Positions 25,088 through 33,915 of a stretch of 64,000 nt of DNA are shown here, one piece after another. The notes under the pieces are model-generated. The model did no database searches and had not been told where the DNA came from. It was given only the letters and a program-made list of their open reading frames with translations. Each line of letters opens with the position of its first letter. The stretch's first letter is position 1. The stretch comes from Candidatus Nanopelagicales bacterium (GTDB lineage Bacteria > Actinomycetota > Actinomycetes > S36-B12). Both the position numbers and the translations under genes were made by a program. Location of the stretch: positions 372,001-436,000 of the forward strand of contig JAGYJP010000001.1 of NCBI GenBank assembly GCA_018402075.1, in the 5' to 3' direction.

Positions 25088-25806
25088 TGCTGCTTAAATC
25101 CACCAAAGATTGCCGGATCGGTATTGGGGCTCTCCACCATAAACGTGGTGACAATCGCTCCCAGTAGGAATGCAATGACAACCCACGTCATCCAGTAACT
25201 CGCAAGTTGCGCCTGATACCACACGGCACCGGAGATCAGGCCCTTGCGCGCTCGGTTCATGATTCCGGTGAGAATGAAGATCACCAAGAGAAGGTTGAAG
25301 ATGTTGCTGGAACACAGAAGGAGTACCGCTGACGCGTAAGCGCCGTTGGTGGGTCCAAATGGGAAAGTTGTTATTTGGATCCACTGGGCAACAAGTGCAG
25401 CAATGGAGAATAAGAGTGACAAAGTGGCACCGGCAATGAGTGCACCTTGATTACCCGTTCGCCGAACCGCGCGATAGCCCCACCACATGAATACTGTGGC
25501 AATTACGGTGACGCCTAGAATCGCCCAAAAAGCCCACTCTGGGGCAAAATCACCCTTGAGTTTGGTGATAGTGTCATTCGTTTGATTGGCTGTCAATTTC
25601 GCGCCCGGGGGTGCCCAGCCCCCATTGACATTGAGGGACCACAGATAGCTGTAACTGATAATTAGAGCAATGGTTCCGGACGCACTCATAACGATGAGTA
25701 GCCACAAACCCATCCTGCTGCGGCGGGCAATCGTTGACATTGATTCGCCCGTGGTGGGTGAAAGCGGAACAGATTTGCCCGGATTTGACGTTGTAGGAGT
25801 GGTCAT
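25084..25806 (-). CDS. ctaE: Cytochrome c oxidase subunit III-like protein
   Basis: 240-aa membrane protein with five to six spans, in the position of subunit III immediately downstream of subunit I. Identifiable features are SRMGLWLLIVMSASGTIALI at the first span, PEWAFWAILGVTVIATVFMW and the QAQLASYWMTWVVIAFLLGA end that resembles the C-terminal helices of subunit III (normally W.VD.VW). Conservation is weak, so it may be a divergent subunit III or a replacement subunit. It overlaps neighbours by 4 bases each. Confidence 0.72.
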   Translation of the reverse strand: MTTPTTSNPGKSVPLSPTTGESMSTIARRSRMGLWLLIVMSASGTIALIISYSYLWSLNVNGGWAPPGAKLTANQTNDTITKLKGDFAPEWAFWAILGVTVIATVFMWWGYRAVRRTGNQGALIAGATLSLLFSIAALVAQWIQITTFPFGPTNGAYASAVLLLCSSNIFNLLLVIFILTGIMNRARKGLISGAVWYQAQLASYWMTWVVIAFLLGAIVTTFMVESPNTDPAIFGGFKQQ

Positions 25807-27746
25807 CGGGTGCCTACACTTTCAAACTCGTCCTCTGGTTTAGGTTCGAGTTCAGCATCGAGTGGATCTGGAACTCCATAGTTATAAGGACGCTCGGTGA
25901 CAACAGGCAGAACTGCAAAATTATTCAGAGGCACGGGTGTTGGTGTCTGCCATTCCAATGACTTGGATCCCCATGGGTTACCAGAGGAGACAACACCGGA
26001 CTTCCATGAGAAGAGGATGGCGGCGAGGAATACCAACATACCTATTCCAATGATGTAAGCACCAATCGTGGAGATCCAGTTGGAAATATTGAACTGCTCG
26101 TCAAATTGCAGGACCCGTCGCGGCTGCCCTTGAAGACCCGCCACAAACATGGAACCGAAGGTGATTTGGAAACCAATGAATGTGGTCCACAGGCCAATGG
26201 AGCCCAGGCGTTCGTCGAGGATTCTTCCGGTCATCTTCGGGAAGTAGAAAGCGATTCCGCCCATGGCACCGAAGAAGCCTGCACCCATCAACATGTAGTG
26301 GAAGTGAGCTACCACGAACATACTGCCGTGGAAGTATTGGTCAGCAGGAACATCGGATAAATACACACCCGTAACCCCACCGATCATTTTGTTAAAAATA
26401 ACGGCGTAGATAGCCATCAACGGCAAACGAGTCCATGCTGTTCCTCGCCACAGAGTGCCGATTACAACCAAAACAAGGAATCCGACAGGAATGGAAATCA
26501 TTTCGGTGGACAACATGAATGGGTAATTTGCCGCCGGAGCCCAGCCCGTCATGTACATGTGGTGTGCCCACACCAAACCGCTCAGCGCCACAACCCCCAC
26601 AATTCCAGCGACCGCAAAGTTATAAGAGAAGAGCGGTTTACGCATAAAGACCGTAATCACTTCCATCATGATGGCTGTGCTTGGAATCAAAATGACGTAA
26701 ACCTCAGGGTGGCCCAATAACCAGAAGAGGTTTTCATAAAGCCACACACTGCCGCCTTCTAGCGGATTAAAAAACGAGGTGGCAAAGATTCTGTCGGTCA
26801 GGGAGAGAATCTGTGAGTATTGATAAAACGGAAATGCGTACAAGCCCATGAGTGCGGCCGCGAAAACTCCGTATACCAAAATGGGGGTGCGTGACCAGGT
26901 CATGCCCTTGCAGCGCATGGTCAAAATCGTGGTCATGAGGTTCACGCTGGCAAGACCAGTAGAAATTGCGAAGACAATAATTGTCATCTGGTAACCCAGA
27001 ACTCCCGAAGGCGCCTGGGCAATCAGGGGCTGATACGCCGACCAGCCATCGCGCATGCCGCCAAGGAAAAGCGAACTAATCAAGCACGGGACCGCGGCAA
27101 CGAGGAGCCACAGACTCAATGCATTGAGTCGCGGGAAGGCCATATCGCGGGCGCCGATCATGATCGGAACAATGAAGTTACCGACCGGGCCCATGACCAC
27201 AATGATCATGGCAATGATCATTGCGATGCCGTGTGTGCCGATGATCGCGTTATAAAAACTTGGTGAGAAAACTTCACTCCACGTGACACCAAGTTCAGTA
27301 CGGATCAACATGGCGAGCAAACCGCCAAAACCCAGCACAATGAGCGCCATGACCAAGTACTGGATGCCTACGACCTTGTGATCGGTGGTGTACTTCCAGT
27401 AGCGGGATTTACCCATGTCCTTACCGGCCATGTATTCGGCGTCTTCGTGAGTTTCTTCACGGCCGAGTACCCAGCGAATTGGACCAACGAATGCGCCCAT
27501 ACCGGCCAAGAACCCGATTACCCAGCCCAAGAGGACTGCCAAATACACGAGATCGCCTTCAATGGGGGCAAAGGTGATGGGGCTCGAAGCCCCGGTGGGA
27601 ACAAATTGACTGGTGATACTTCCGAGAATGGCCGCTAGGCCAATACCACCCGCCAAGCCAGTGCCGAAATTGAGGCGCCGCATGATTCCGCCAGCTGCAC
27701 CGTGCTGCGTGGGCTGTGGAACTTCCACACTGTGAATCACACTCAT
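25803..27746 (-). CDS. ctaD: Cytochrome c oxidase subunit I (aa3-type)
   Basis: 647-aa catalytic subunit that reduces O2 and pumps protons. Metal ligands are complete: HGIAMI (low-spin haem His), LLGHPEVYVLI-type loop GHPEVYVI (CuB His cross-linked to Tyr), VWAHHMYMTG (two CuB His) and VVAHFHYML (haem a3 and haem a His). PEVYV indicates an A-type enzyme. An N-terminal extension of about 100 residues includes two extra spans. It overlaps subunit II upstream and subunit III downstream by 4 bases each. Confidence 0.96.
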   Translation of the reverse strand: MSVIHSVEVPQPTQHGAAGGIMRRLNFGTGLAGGIGLAAILGSITSQFVPTGASSPITFAPIEGDLVYLAVLLGWVIGFLAGMGAFVGPIRWVLGREETHEDAEYMAGKDMGKSRYWKYTTDHKVVGIQYLVMALIVLGFGGLLAMLIRTELGVTWSEVFSPSFYNAIIGTHGIAMIIAMIIVVMGPVGNFIVPIMIGARDMAFPRLNALSLWLLVAAVPCLISSLFLGGMRDGWSAYQPLIAQAPSGVLGYQMTIIVFAISTGLASVNLMTTILTMRCKGMTWSRTPILVYGVFAAALMGLYAFPFYQYSQILSLTDRIFATSFFNPLEGGSVWLYENLFWLLGHPEVYVILIPSTAIMMEVITVFMRKPLFSYNFAVAGIVGVVALSGLVWAHHMYMTGWAPAANYPFMLSTEMISIPVGFLVLVVIGTLWRGTAWTRLPLMAIYAVIFNKMIGGVTGVYLSDVPADQYFHGSMFVVAHFHYMLMGAGFFGAMGGIAFYFPKMTGRILDERLGSIGLWTTFIGFQITFGSMFVAGLQGQPRRVLQFDEQFNISNWISTIGAYIIGIGMLVFLAAILFSWKSGVVSSGNPWGSKSLEWQTPTPVPLNNFAVLPVVTERPYNYGVPDPLDAELEPKPEDEFESVGTR

Positions 27747-28597
27747 GAGGTCCTCATTCCGCCCATTTCGCGGGTCCAGGTATTAAAGGCCTCCTGTGAC
27801 ACGACTCGGATTTCCGTTTCCATGTATGCGTGGTGCATGCCGCACAATTCTGCGCACCTGAGATTGAAAACACCCTCTTTATTCGGGGTCACACCGGTCT
27901 GAGTTATTGCACCAGGATTGGCGTCAATTTTGACACCCAGCTCCACCAACCAAAAGTTGTGAATAACGTCTTTGCTCGTGATATTGAAATACACGGGTTT
28001 GTCTACCGGCAAGTACAAAACGTTGGTGACGATTCCGTCGTGTTGCGGGTAGGCGAATGTCCACACCCACTGCTGTCCGGTGACATTGACAATCACCGAG
28101 TTACTGTCACCCGGTTGTTGATCCGCCGAAATGGTGCCGTAGGAATTGGCCGTGATCTGCGCCAACTCAATGAGCCCCCACACAACGAGGAAAAATGCCA
28201 ATGCGCTGGAGGCAAATGTCCAGAGGATCACTCCAATTCGATTTGTGCGAATGGCGGGGCTGTCCTGCATGGGGGGTTCGTCGCCGGAGACCTGCTTCCA
28301 GCCAATCAGGCTGTAGAGGAGTACCGCGAAAACAAAGGCCGTGATGGGGATAGAAACGACAGTGAAAACAAAAACAGTTTGCTCAATTTCTTCCATGATT
28401 TTAGATGCAGGTGCACCCGTCTGATTCATGGCAGCCACCATCAACCAAGCCAGTGGGAGGAGCAAGAAACCAATAACCACGGTCCAAATCAGGATGTGGC
28501 GTGCATAGGGGCGCCGTAACCAGGTGCGCACCCGATGCATGGATGGTGGGCGGTTGGTTGGCGATTCCGGCTGGTCAGGAATTTGGGTAATGGTCAC
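27743..28597 (-). CDS. ctaC: Cytochrome c oxidase subunit II (CuA)
   Basis: 284 aa: two membrane helices (about residues 35-58 and 75-97), a third hydrophobic segment near 120-145, then the periplasmic cupredoxin domain. The CuA site is complete: His in KDVIHNFWLVEL and CAELCGMHHAYM (C-x3-C-x3-H-x2-M). It receives electrons from cytochrome c. GQQWVWTFAYP is the aromatic electron-entry patch. It overlaps the upstream extra cupredoxin gene by 4 bases and ctaD by 4 bases. Confidence 0.95.
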   Translation of the reverse strand: MTITQIPDQPESPTNRPPSMHRVRTWLRRPYARHILIWTVVIGFLLLPLAWLMVAAMNQTGAPASKIMEEIEQTVFVFTVVSIPITAFVFAVLLYSLIGWKQVSGDEPPMQDSPAIRTNRIGVILWTFASSALAFFLVVWGLIELAQITANSYGTISADQQPGDSNSVIVNVTGQQWVWTFAYPQHDGIVTNVLYLPVDKPVYFNITSKDVIHNFWLVELGVKIDANPGAITQTGVTPNKEGVFNLRCAELCGMHHAYMETEIRVVSQEAFNTWTREMGGMRTS

Positions 28598-29343
28598 GCT
28601 ACGACCTCAAACGTGCCAGCCATCCAGCCACGCGTTTGCATGGGACCGCTGAATTCCTGGTATAAATCACCGCACGGGAACTCGCAGTTCCAGACATACA
28701 TTCCAGCATCGCCGGTGACAAAAGTGATGGTCACGGTCTGTGGATCAACCGGATATCCATCTTTATCTGTTTTGGCATTCGCCTTGTTCATGGGTAGCGG
28801 CACATTCAGGAACATGGCCTCTTGACTTGATTCATCGTATTGATGCACGGTGAAAGTGTGCCCGACTTCGTTTTGTTTGAGCCCTTTTACTGTTTTCCCG
28901 TTCCACGTCATGGTGCCGTCAAGACTTCCGTGCACTTTGGCGAAATATGGGTTATAAATCTGACCGCCGGAATCGTATTGGGTGAATGTCATGGTGATCA
29001 CCGAGTTTGCCGGCACCTGAATGGTGGTGGAAGGGTCGTAGAACGGCTGTCCGGATAGCCAGTTTGCTTCATAGGCAGACGGGGTCGCGGGAGGTGGTAC
29101 CGAGGCCGAACTATTCGGATACACGCTCAGGGCCAATGTCGCGTGCGGCAGTTTTCCCTTAGGAGTGTCCACCATGGTGCCATCGGGTACGGCGACGATC
29201 GCGGCAGGTCCTTGCTCCCTCGCGGAGTTGAAAACGGCAACCCCTGCGACAACCGCGATCCCGGCAAGGACGGTGGCGAATGTCACCAAGAAACGTTTCA
29301 CGAAAGCAATTCCCCAATCAGACGAAACTTCGGACTTACCCAC
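28594..29343 (-). CDS. Additional membrane-anchored cupredoxin, first gene of the oxidase operon
   Basis: 249 aa: one N-terminal helix (FLVTFATVLAGIAVVAGVAVF), a Pro/Ser-rich linker, then a cupredoxin fold. Candidate metal residues are His in VGHTFTVHQY and the end block WNCEFPCGDLYQEFSGPM. That block has the C-x3-C of CuA but Tyr where subunit II has His, so a normal binuclear CuA site is unlikely. It starts the operon and overlaps ctaC by 4 bases, so it is probably an oxidase subunit or copper chaperone. No close named family comes to mind. Confidence 0.75.
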   Translation of the reverse strand: MGKSEVSSDWGIAFVKRFLVTFATVLAGIAVVAGVAVFNSAREQGPAAIVAVPDGTMVDTPKGKLPHATLALSVYPNSSASVPPPATPSAYEANWLSGQPFYDPSTTIQVPANSVITMTFTQYDSGGQIYNPYFAKVHGSLDGTMTWNGKTVKGLKQNEVGHTFTVHQYDESSQEAMFLNVPLPMNKANAKTDKDGYPVDPQTVTITFVTGDAGMYVWNCEFPCGDLYQEFSGPMQTRGWMAGTFEVVA

Positions 29344-29485
29344 ACATCGTCGATAACAATTAAGGTGGAGCCTAACCCCCTCGTGCCCATTTATGTGACC
29401 AATTCACCCACAATTTGCCGACCAGACTCACTCCCAACCAAATCAGGGTCGAATTGCACCCACCGAGAGGACCTAGAGTTGTTCC

Positions 29486-30412
29486 ATGTCCGGATCATTG
29501 GCAGGCCATGTGGAGGTTTCACTTCACACTGCGCGGGCGATTGAAGCGATGCAGATCATCCCGCAGCAACTGGGCTGGCTTGAGTTCGATGTCTGGACCG
29601 CAGCAAATTTGCTCCTTCTGGGCCTGCTCTATTTCATTGGGGTGTATCGAGTTCATGCAGCCGGGCAGAAGTGGCCCATTGGGCGATCAATCTCATTTGC
29701 CCTAGCTCTCTTACTTCTTGTGATCGCCTATATAGGCCCATTCGGGGCGTGGGCACATGCTGCCTTTTGGCCACACATGTCCCAGCACTTGATCGTCATG
29801 ATGCTGGTTGGTCCATTTATAGTCTTGTCTAACCCAGTCTGGCTCCTGTTCCTCAACCTTTCCGGGACCGGTCGGCGCAAGCTGGTTCGAGTTCTTCGCA
29901 GTCGTCCGGTTGCCATTGCCACAACACCCTGGGTGGGCTGGGTGTTTTTTGCCTTTGTTCTCCTCGGAAGTCATATTGGCCCCGTCATGAACCTGACGAT
30001 CCAGGATCACGACTTCATGATGTTCATCGAACGGCCCCTGTATTTAATTGCGGCATTGGTCTTCTATTACCCGCTGCTGGGGAACGACCTGATCGCCAAG
30101 CGCCCCGATCCAAGTATTCGAGTTCTCTCCCTTGGCTTAATGATGATTCCCGAGACAACCCTCGGCATGGTGGTTCACTTTGCACCCGTCACACTTTTTG
30201 ATGCATATGTCGAAGTGGCCCCGCTTTATGGCATCGATGCACTGACAGACCAGAAATTCGCGGGGGCAACCATGTGGGCCACTGCCATGGTGATTGATGG
30301 TTTCTGGATGATGTTCGCGGCCTTGGAATGGTGGAGAGATCAAGAAAAGCGCACCGAAAACATGGAGCGGCAAGAACTAGCCGAACAGGCTGCTCGGAAC
30401 ACACATGTCTAG
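29486..30412 (+). CDS. ctaG: Cytochrome c oxidase assembly protein, CtaG (caa3 type)
   Basis: 308-aa membrane protein of about seven spans belonging to the Bacillus CtaG-like family required for assembling aa3/caa3 oxidase. Typical elements are AFWPHMSQHLIVMMLVGPFIVL with paired His, GSHIGPVMNLTIQDHDFMMF and LGMVVHFAPVTLFDAYV. It is divergent from the oxidase operon across a 142-bp intergenic region that must hold both promoters. It overlaps the following thioredoxin-like gene by 8 bases. Confidence 0.92.
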   Translation: MSGSLAGHVEVSLHTARAIEAMQIIPQQLGWLEFDVWTAANLLLLGLLYFIGVYRVHAAGQKWPIGRSISFALALLLLVIAYIGPFGAWAHAAFWPHMSQHLIVMMLVGPFIVLSNPVWLLFLNLSGTGRRKLVRVLRSRPVAIATTPWVGWVFFAFVLLGSHIGPVMNLTIQDHDFMMFIERPLYLIAALVFYYPLLGNDLIAKRPDPSIRVLSLGLMMIPETTLGMVVHFAPVTLFDAYVEVAPLYGIDALTDQKFAGATMWATAMVIDGFWMMFAALEWWRDQEKRTENMERQELAEQAARNTHV

Positions 30413-31010
30413 CCACCGGATTCTGATGGGCCTATTCATTGGTGCATTAAGCCTCAGCCTCACCATCACTGGATGTTCATCTTCAAATGTTTTCTCTCCC
30501 ACCGACCAACTCACCATTCCGCTGCCCACCGGGGTATTGGACAACTCCAATTCATCCGTGGGTGTCACATTGATACCTTCCGCAGAAAGAGTGGATCTTC
30601 CAATATTTTCCGGCACGACACTGATGGGCGCTGAACTCACTATCGATTACGCCAACGCACCAGCCACGGTGATTAACTCCTGGGCTTCATGGTGTGCACC
30701 GTGTCGGATTGAATTGCCGGAATTTGTTCAAGCCTCTGAGAATCCGCAATTCAATGGTGTCACATTTCTTGGGATCAATGTTCGCGATTCCCCGGACGCT
30801 GCGCGCGCATTTGCTGCGAATTTATCTTTTCCAAGTTTGGTGGACCCTGATGGATTGATACTTGCTCAGATTCCCGATGTCCCGCCACAAGCTTTACCCA
30901 GCACGGTGATTGCAGATCAGCAGGGAAGGGTTGCAGCCCGCATTATTGGTCCAGTACCCGTTGGTGAACTTGACAGCATCATTTCGTGGGTACTGGATAA
31001 CTCGGAATAA
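30405..31010 (+). CDS. TlpA/ResA-like thioredoxin lipoprotein
   Basis: 201 aa: signal peptide with lipobox LTITGC near residue 24, then a redoxin domain with NSWASWCAPCRIELPEF (CxxC) and the cis-Pro region PPQALPSTVIADQQG. Exported reductants of this type keep CuA or haem-binding cysteines reduced during oxidase or cytochrome maturation. The 8-base overlap with ctaG supports that role here. Confidence 0.9.
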   Translation: MSSHRILMGLFIGALSLSLTITGCSSSNVFSPTDQLTIPLPTGVLDNSNSSVGVTLIPSAERVDLPIFSGTTLMGAELTIDYANAPATVINSWASWCAPCRIELPEFVQASENPQFNGVTFLGINVRDSPDAARAFAANLSFPSLVDPDGLILAQIPDVPPQALPSTVIADQQGRVAARIIGPVPVGELDSIISWVLDNSE

Positions 31011-31018
31011 GAATAAGC

Positions 31019-31840
31019 ATGCCCATTCACATACTTACATCCCTTGATGACCCGCGACTTCATGCATATCGCTCCCTCACCGATATTGCTTTGCGATCGG
31101 CCCGTGAACCTGAGTCGGGAATGTACATTGCAGAAAGTGCCAAAGTGATTTCCCGAGCCGTTCAGGCAGGTCACACACCTATTTCCGTCTTGATGGAACA
31201 TAGTTGGCAGGAGCGAATACACACGCTGCTGGGACCGGCAATTATGGATTCAGATATTGATATATTCATTGGAGACCACGAACTTCTGGAAGAACTGACC
31301 GGATTCCACGTTCACCGTGGCGCTTTAGCAGCCATGCAGCGACCACCACTGCGCACTGTGAGCGAAATAACTGCTCAGGCTCAGCGAATTGCCGTCCTAG
31401 AAAATATCGTTGATCACACAAATCTGGGTGCGATCTTTCGCTCCGCCGCAGGATTAGGTGTTGATGCAATTTTGGTCACTCCACAATGCGCAGATCCCCT
31501 ATACCGTCGCAGCATTCGCGTCTCCATGGGCGCGGTTTTTTCGATGCCATGGACAAGAATTCCCTATTGGCCAATCGCACTCAGTGAATTTCAGTCACAA
31601 GGTTTTCACACTGTGGCTCTCTCACCCGGGACCGATTCACAATCACTCGAGGATTTCGCTTCGGAACACCACGAGAAAGTTGCATTTGTGTTCGGATCAG
31701 AAGGCGATGGCCTCACTCCTGAATCATTATCAGCGTGCCAAAGTGTGGTGCATATACCCATGAGTCATGACATAAGTTCGCTGAACGTTGCGGCTGCATC
31801 CGCCGTGGTTTTTTGGGCTATGCGCGCACGAACTTATTAA
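31019..31840 (+). CDS. SpoU/TrmH-family RNA 2'-O-methyltransferase
   Basis: 273-aa SPOUT methyltransferase that uses SAM to methylate a ribose 2'-hydroxyl in rRNA or tRNA. The three family motifs are present: DHTNLGAIFRSAAGLGVDAI, VAFVFGSEGDGLT and IPMSHDISSLNVAAASAVV, with an N-terminal substrate-binding domain (residues 1-105). It begins 8 bases after the thioredoxin gene. Its 3' end overlaps the convergent gene by 23 bases. The RNA target cannot be told from sequence. Confidence 0.93.
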   Translation: MPIHILTSLDDPRLHAYRSLTDIALRSAREPESGMYIAESAKVISRAVQAGHTPISVLMEHSWQERIHTLLGPAIMDSDIDIFIGDHELLEELTGFHVHRGALAAMQRPPLRTVSEITAQAQRIAVLENIVDHTNLGAIFRSAAGLGVDAILVTPQCADPLYRRSIRVSMGAVFSMPWTRIPYWPIALSEFQSQGFHTVALSPGTDSQSLEDFASEHHEKVAFVFGSEGDGLTPESLSACQSVVHIPMSHDISSLNVAAASAVVFWAMRARTY

Positions 31841-32783
31841 ATACGAATCCCTCGTGATCCCACACATAATCCAATTTCCAATCCACACGGTTCGGCTCTT
31901 CTGATGGATCAGATACTGAAGAGTCTTGACCTAGGAGCATGGGTGCAATCGTGAGGTCGATCTCGTCAATCTTTGAAAAGAGATCGCGCAACAGGCGTGG
32001 TCCGCCCTCGCAGACAATTCGAGTGAACCCGCGCTTGCGCAAAACTTCAAGAGCATCGAGAGGCAGCGATGCACATTCAATGATTTCGACGCGCCCTGCC
32101 ACTTGAACTTCTTCAGCCATCAATGTGCGTTCCTTTGATGCCGAACCGTCGGTGAAAACTATTGGAGTCACTGCGGATTCTCCAAACAGCGGCTCTTCCC
32201 ACGGAAGGTCAAGTGATGCGCTGACAATTGCCACAACCGGCGCTGGCTGCGCGCCGATTGCTGCTCGCGCAGACTGCCACTCAGGTTTCGCGACCATGGG
32301 GCGATAACGCTCAGTTCGAATTGTTTGGGCGCCCACAAGAACTACGTCAGCCAAACGCCTGGCCTCGACAAGAACTTCGCGGTCACGATCACTGGAAATA
32401 CTCCGACTCTTTCCATCGGGACCAAAGAATGCTCCGTCTATTGTTTGCACCATCATGGCTCTGACCCACCACACTGGCGGCCACGCATAAATTTCAGCTA
32501 ACTCGGGAACATCATCATTTAGTTTGCGTGCTTCACCTTCGGCTATTTTCTCCTTCAACTTTTTTCGCTGCATGCGGCGTCGGATGTAGACGACGAGTTT
32601 GCGCTTCACGCGGCGCGCCCAGTGAAATTCGGTGGCCAGCACCGTCAAGCCCGCCAAAATCGTGACAATTCCAGGGCCGGGGAGGACCAACATAGCCACA
32701 CCGGCCAGTAACAGGCTGGTGCCCACCGTTGCCACAACCACGCGTCGAATGGCACGCGATCTTGTGGATTGACTAGGTTTCAT
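31818..32783 (-). CDS. PGPGW membrane domain fused to RibD-C-like reductase
   Basis: 321-aa fusion. Residues 1-65 form a PGPGW-type domain (ATVGTSLLLAGVAMLVLPGP, then GIVTILAGLTVLATEFHWAR) with two membrane helices; residues 66-90 are a highly basic coil. Residues 95-321 are a pyrimidine/dihydrofolate reductase-like domain (WVRAMMVQTIDGAFFGPDGK, ADVVLVGAQTIRTERYRP, IVCEGGPRLLRDLF) of the NADPH-binding RibD C-terminal family. The reductase should therefore be tethered to the membrane. Its 3' end overlaps the RNA methylase gene, and its start overlaps terC by 11 bases. Substrate is unknown. Confidence 0.85.
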   Translation of the reverse strand: MKPSQSTRSRAIRRVVVATVGTSLLLAGVAMLVLPGPGIVTILAGLTVLATEFHWARRVKRKLVVYIRRRMQRKKLKEKIAEGEARKLNDDVPELAEIYAWPPVWWVRAMMVQTIDGAFFGPDGKSRSISSDRDREVLVEARRLADVVLVGAQTIRTERYRPMVAKPEWQSARAAIGAQPAPVVAIVSASLDLPWEEPLFGESAVTPIVFTDGSASKERTLMAEEVQVAGRVEIIECASLPLDALEVLRKRGFTRIVCEGGPRLLRDLFSKIDEIDLTIAPMLLGQDSSVSDPSEEPNRVDWKLDYVWDHEGFVFNKFVRA

Positions 32784-33720
32784 GCCCCTCTTTCACTGAC
32801 TTGGCGCCTTCCTCTCTGGTCGAGACGAGGCTGGCGATCACGGAGACCGCAATCAACACGACTACCACGCCAAGACTAATGGCGGTGGGAATCTTGAAAA
32901 AGGCATGTCCCGCAATCATCTTGATCCCAACAAAGACCAGCACGAGTGACAGGCCGATCTTGAGATAAATGAATCGGTGCATGAGATCGGCCAGTAGGAA
33001 ATACATGGCACGCAGACCCAAGATCGCAAGGGCGTTACTTGCGAATACAAGGAACGGTTCTTGCGTAATCGCAAAGATCGCAGGTATGGAGTCAACAGCG
33101 AAAATAATGTCGGTGACTTCAACGAGCACCAATACGGCCAAGAGCGGGGTGGCGAAAAGGACACCATTTTTGCGGGTAAAGAATTTTTGCCCTTCGTATT
33201 CATCTGTGGTTCGAATGAATCTTCGGAACAGTTTCAGAGTTCTCGTATTCGAAACATCGAAGTGCTCATTGCGCTGTTTCATCATTTTTATACCGGTCAG
33301 TATCAAGAATGCACCGAATATGTAAAGGACCCATGCATATGATGCAATAAGTGCCGAGCCCGCAGCAATAAATATTGCGCGGAAGACAAGTGCACCAAGC
33401 ACGCCATAGAACAGCACACGATGCTGATACTCACGTGGCACCGCAAAGTAACCAAAGATCATGGCCCACACGAAAACGTTATCTACGGCGAGCGACTTCT
33501 CAATTAAGTATCCTGCGAAGTACTGCATACCAAACTCGCTACCGAAGTACCACCAGATCAAGCCACCCACAATCGTGGCAACAAACACCCAGATCAGTGA
33601 CCACGTGGCAGCTTCCTTGACCGAAATCATGTGGGCATCGCGATGCATAAACAGGTCTACGGCCAACATTGCAAGAACAATGCCTAGGAGTACAAACCAG
33701 ACCCCCAGTTCAACAACCAT
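32773..33720 (-). CDS. TerC-family membrane protein (manganese export candidate)
   Basis: 315 aa with eight to nine spans. TerC signatures are LAVDNVFVWAMIFGYFAVP and LVEVTDIIFAVDSIPAIFAI, both with acidic residues within helices that are thought to bind metal. Many TerC proteins export Mn2+, often alongside secreted-protein metallation. The 5' leader is a yybP-ykoY manganese riboswitch, which independently points to Mn2+. It is followed by the PGPGW-RibD gene with an 11-base overlap. Confidence 0.95.
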   Translation of the reverse strand: MVVELGVWFVLLGIVLAMLAVDLFMHRDAHMISVKEAATWSLIWVFVATIVGGLIWWYFGSEFGMQYFAGYLIEKSLAVDNVFVWAMIFGYFAVPREYQHRVLFYGVLGALVFRAIFIAAGSALIASYAWVLYIFGAFLILTGIKMMKQRNEHFDVSNTRTLKLFRRFIRTTDEYEGQKFFTRKNGVLFATPLLAVLVLVEVTDIIFAVDSIPAIFAITQEPFLVFASNALAILGLRAMYFLLADLMHRFIYLKIGLSLVLVFVGIKMIAGHAFFKIPTAISLGVVVVLIAVSVIASLVSTREEGAKSVKEGHET

Positions 33721-33751
33721 TCAATTTCCTCACGCAAGATCGCCAAGGCGA

Positions 33752-33880
33752 CTTAACGCAAGGTCTCCGCCACCGGTTACAAATATGTATCCGGCCTAGG
33801 CACCGGGTGTGGATTGCCACACCGTATTGACGACACCTAGCTGATGGGGTACTCCCCTTGTGCACCAAACTCTAGGTGTC
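33752..33880 (-). promoter_or_regulatory. yybP-ykoY (Mn2+) riboswitch upstream of terC
   Basis: On the minus strand the two conserved loops are present: AAGGGGAGTA (33859-33850) and GAGACCTTGCG (33767-33757). Between them are GTCGTCAATACG and the GC-rich GGCACC/GGCC and AACCGGTGGC blocks of this class. A perfect 9-bp stem GACACCTAG/CTAGGTGTC (33832-33840 with 33872-33880) encloses the first loop. It ends about 30 bp before the terC start, so Mn2+ binding should switch on terC. Confidence 0.88.
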
Positions 33881-33915
33881 AAAAACCATTCCTGCAACCA
33901 GTGGGGTCACCCTTG

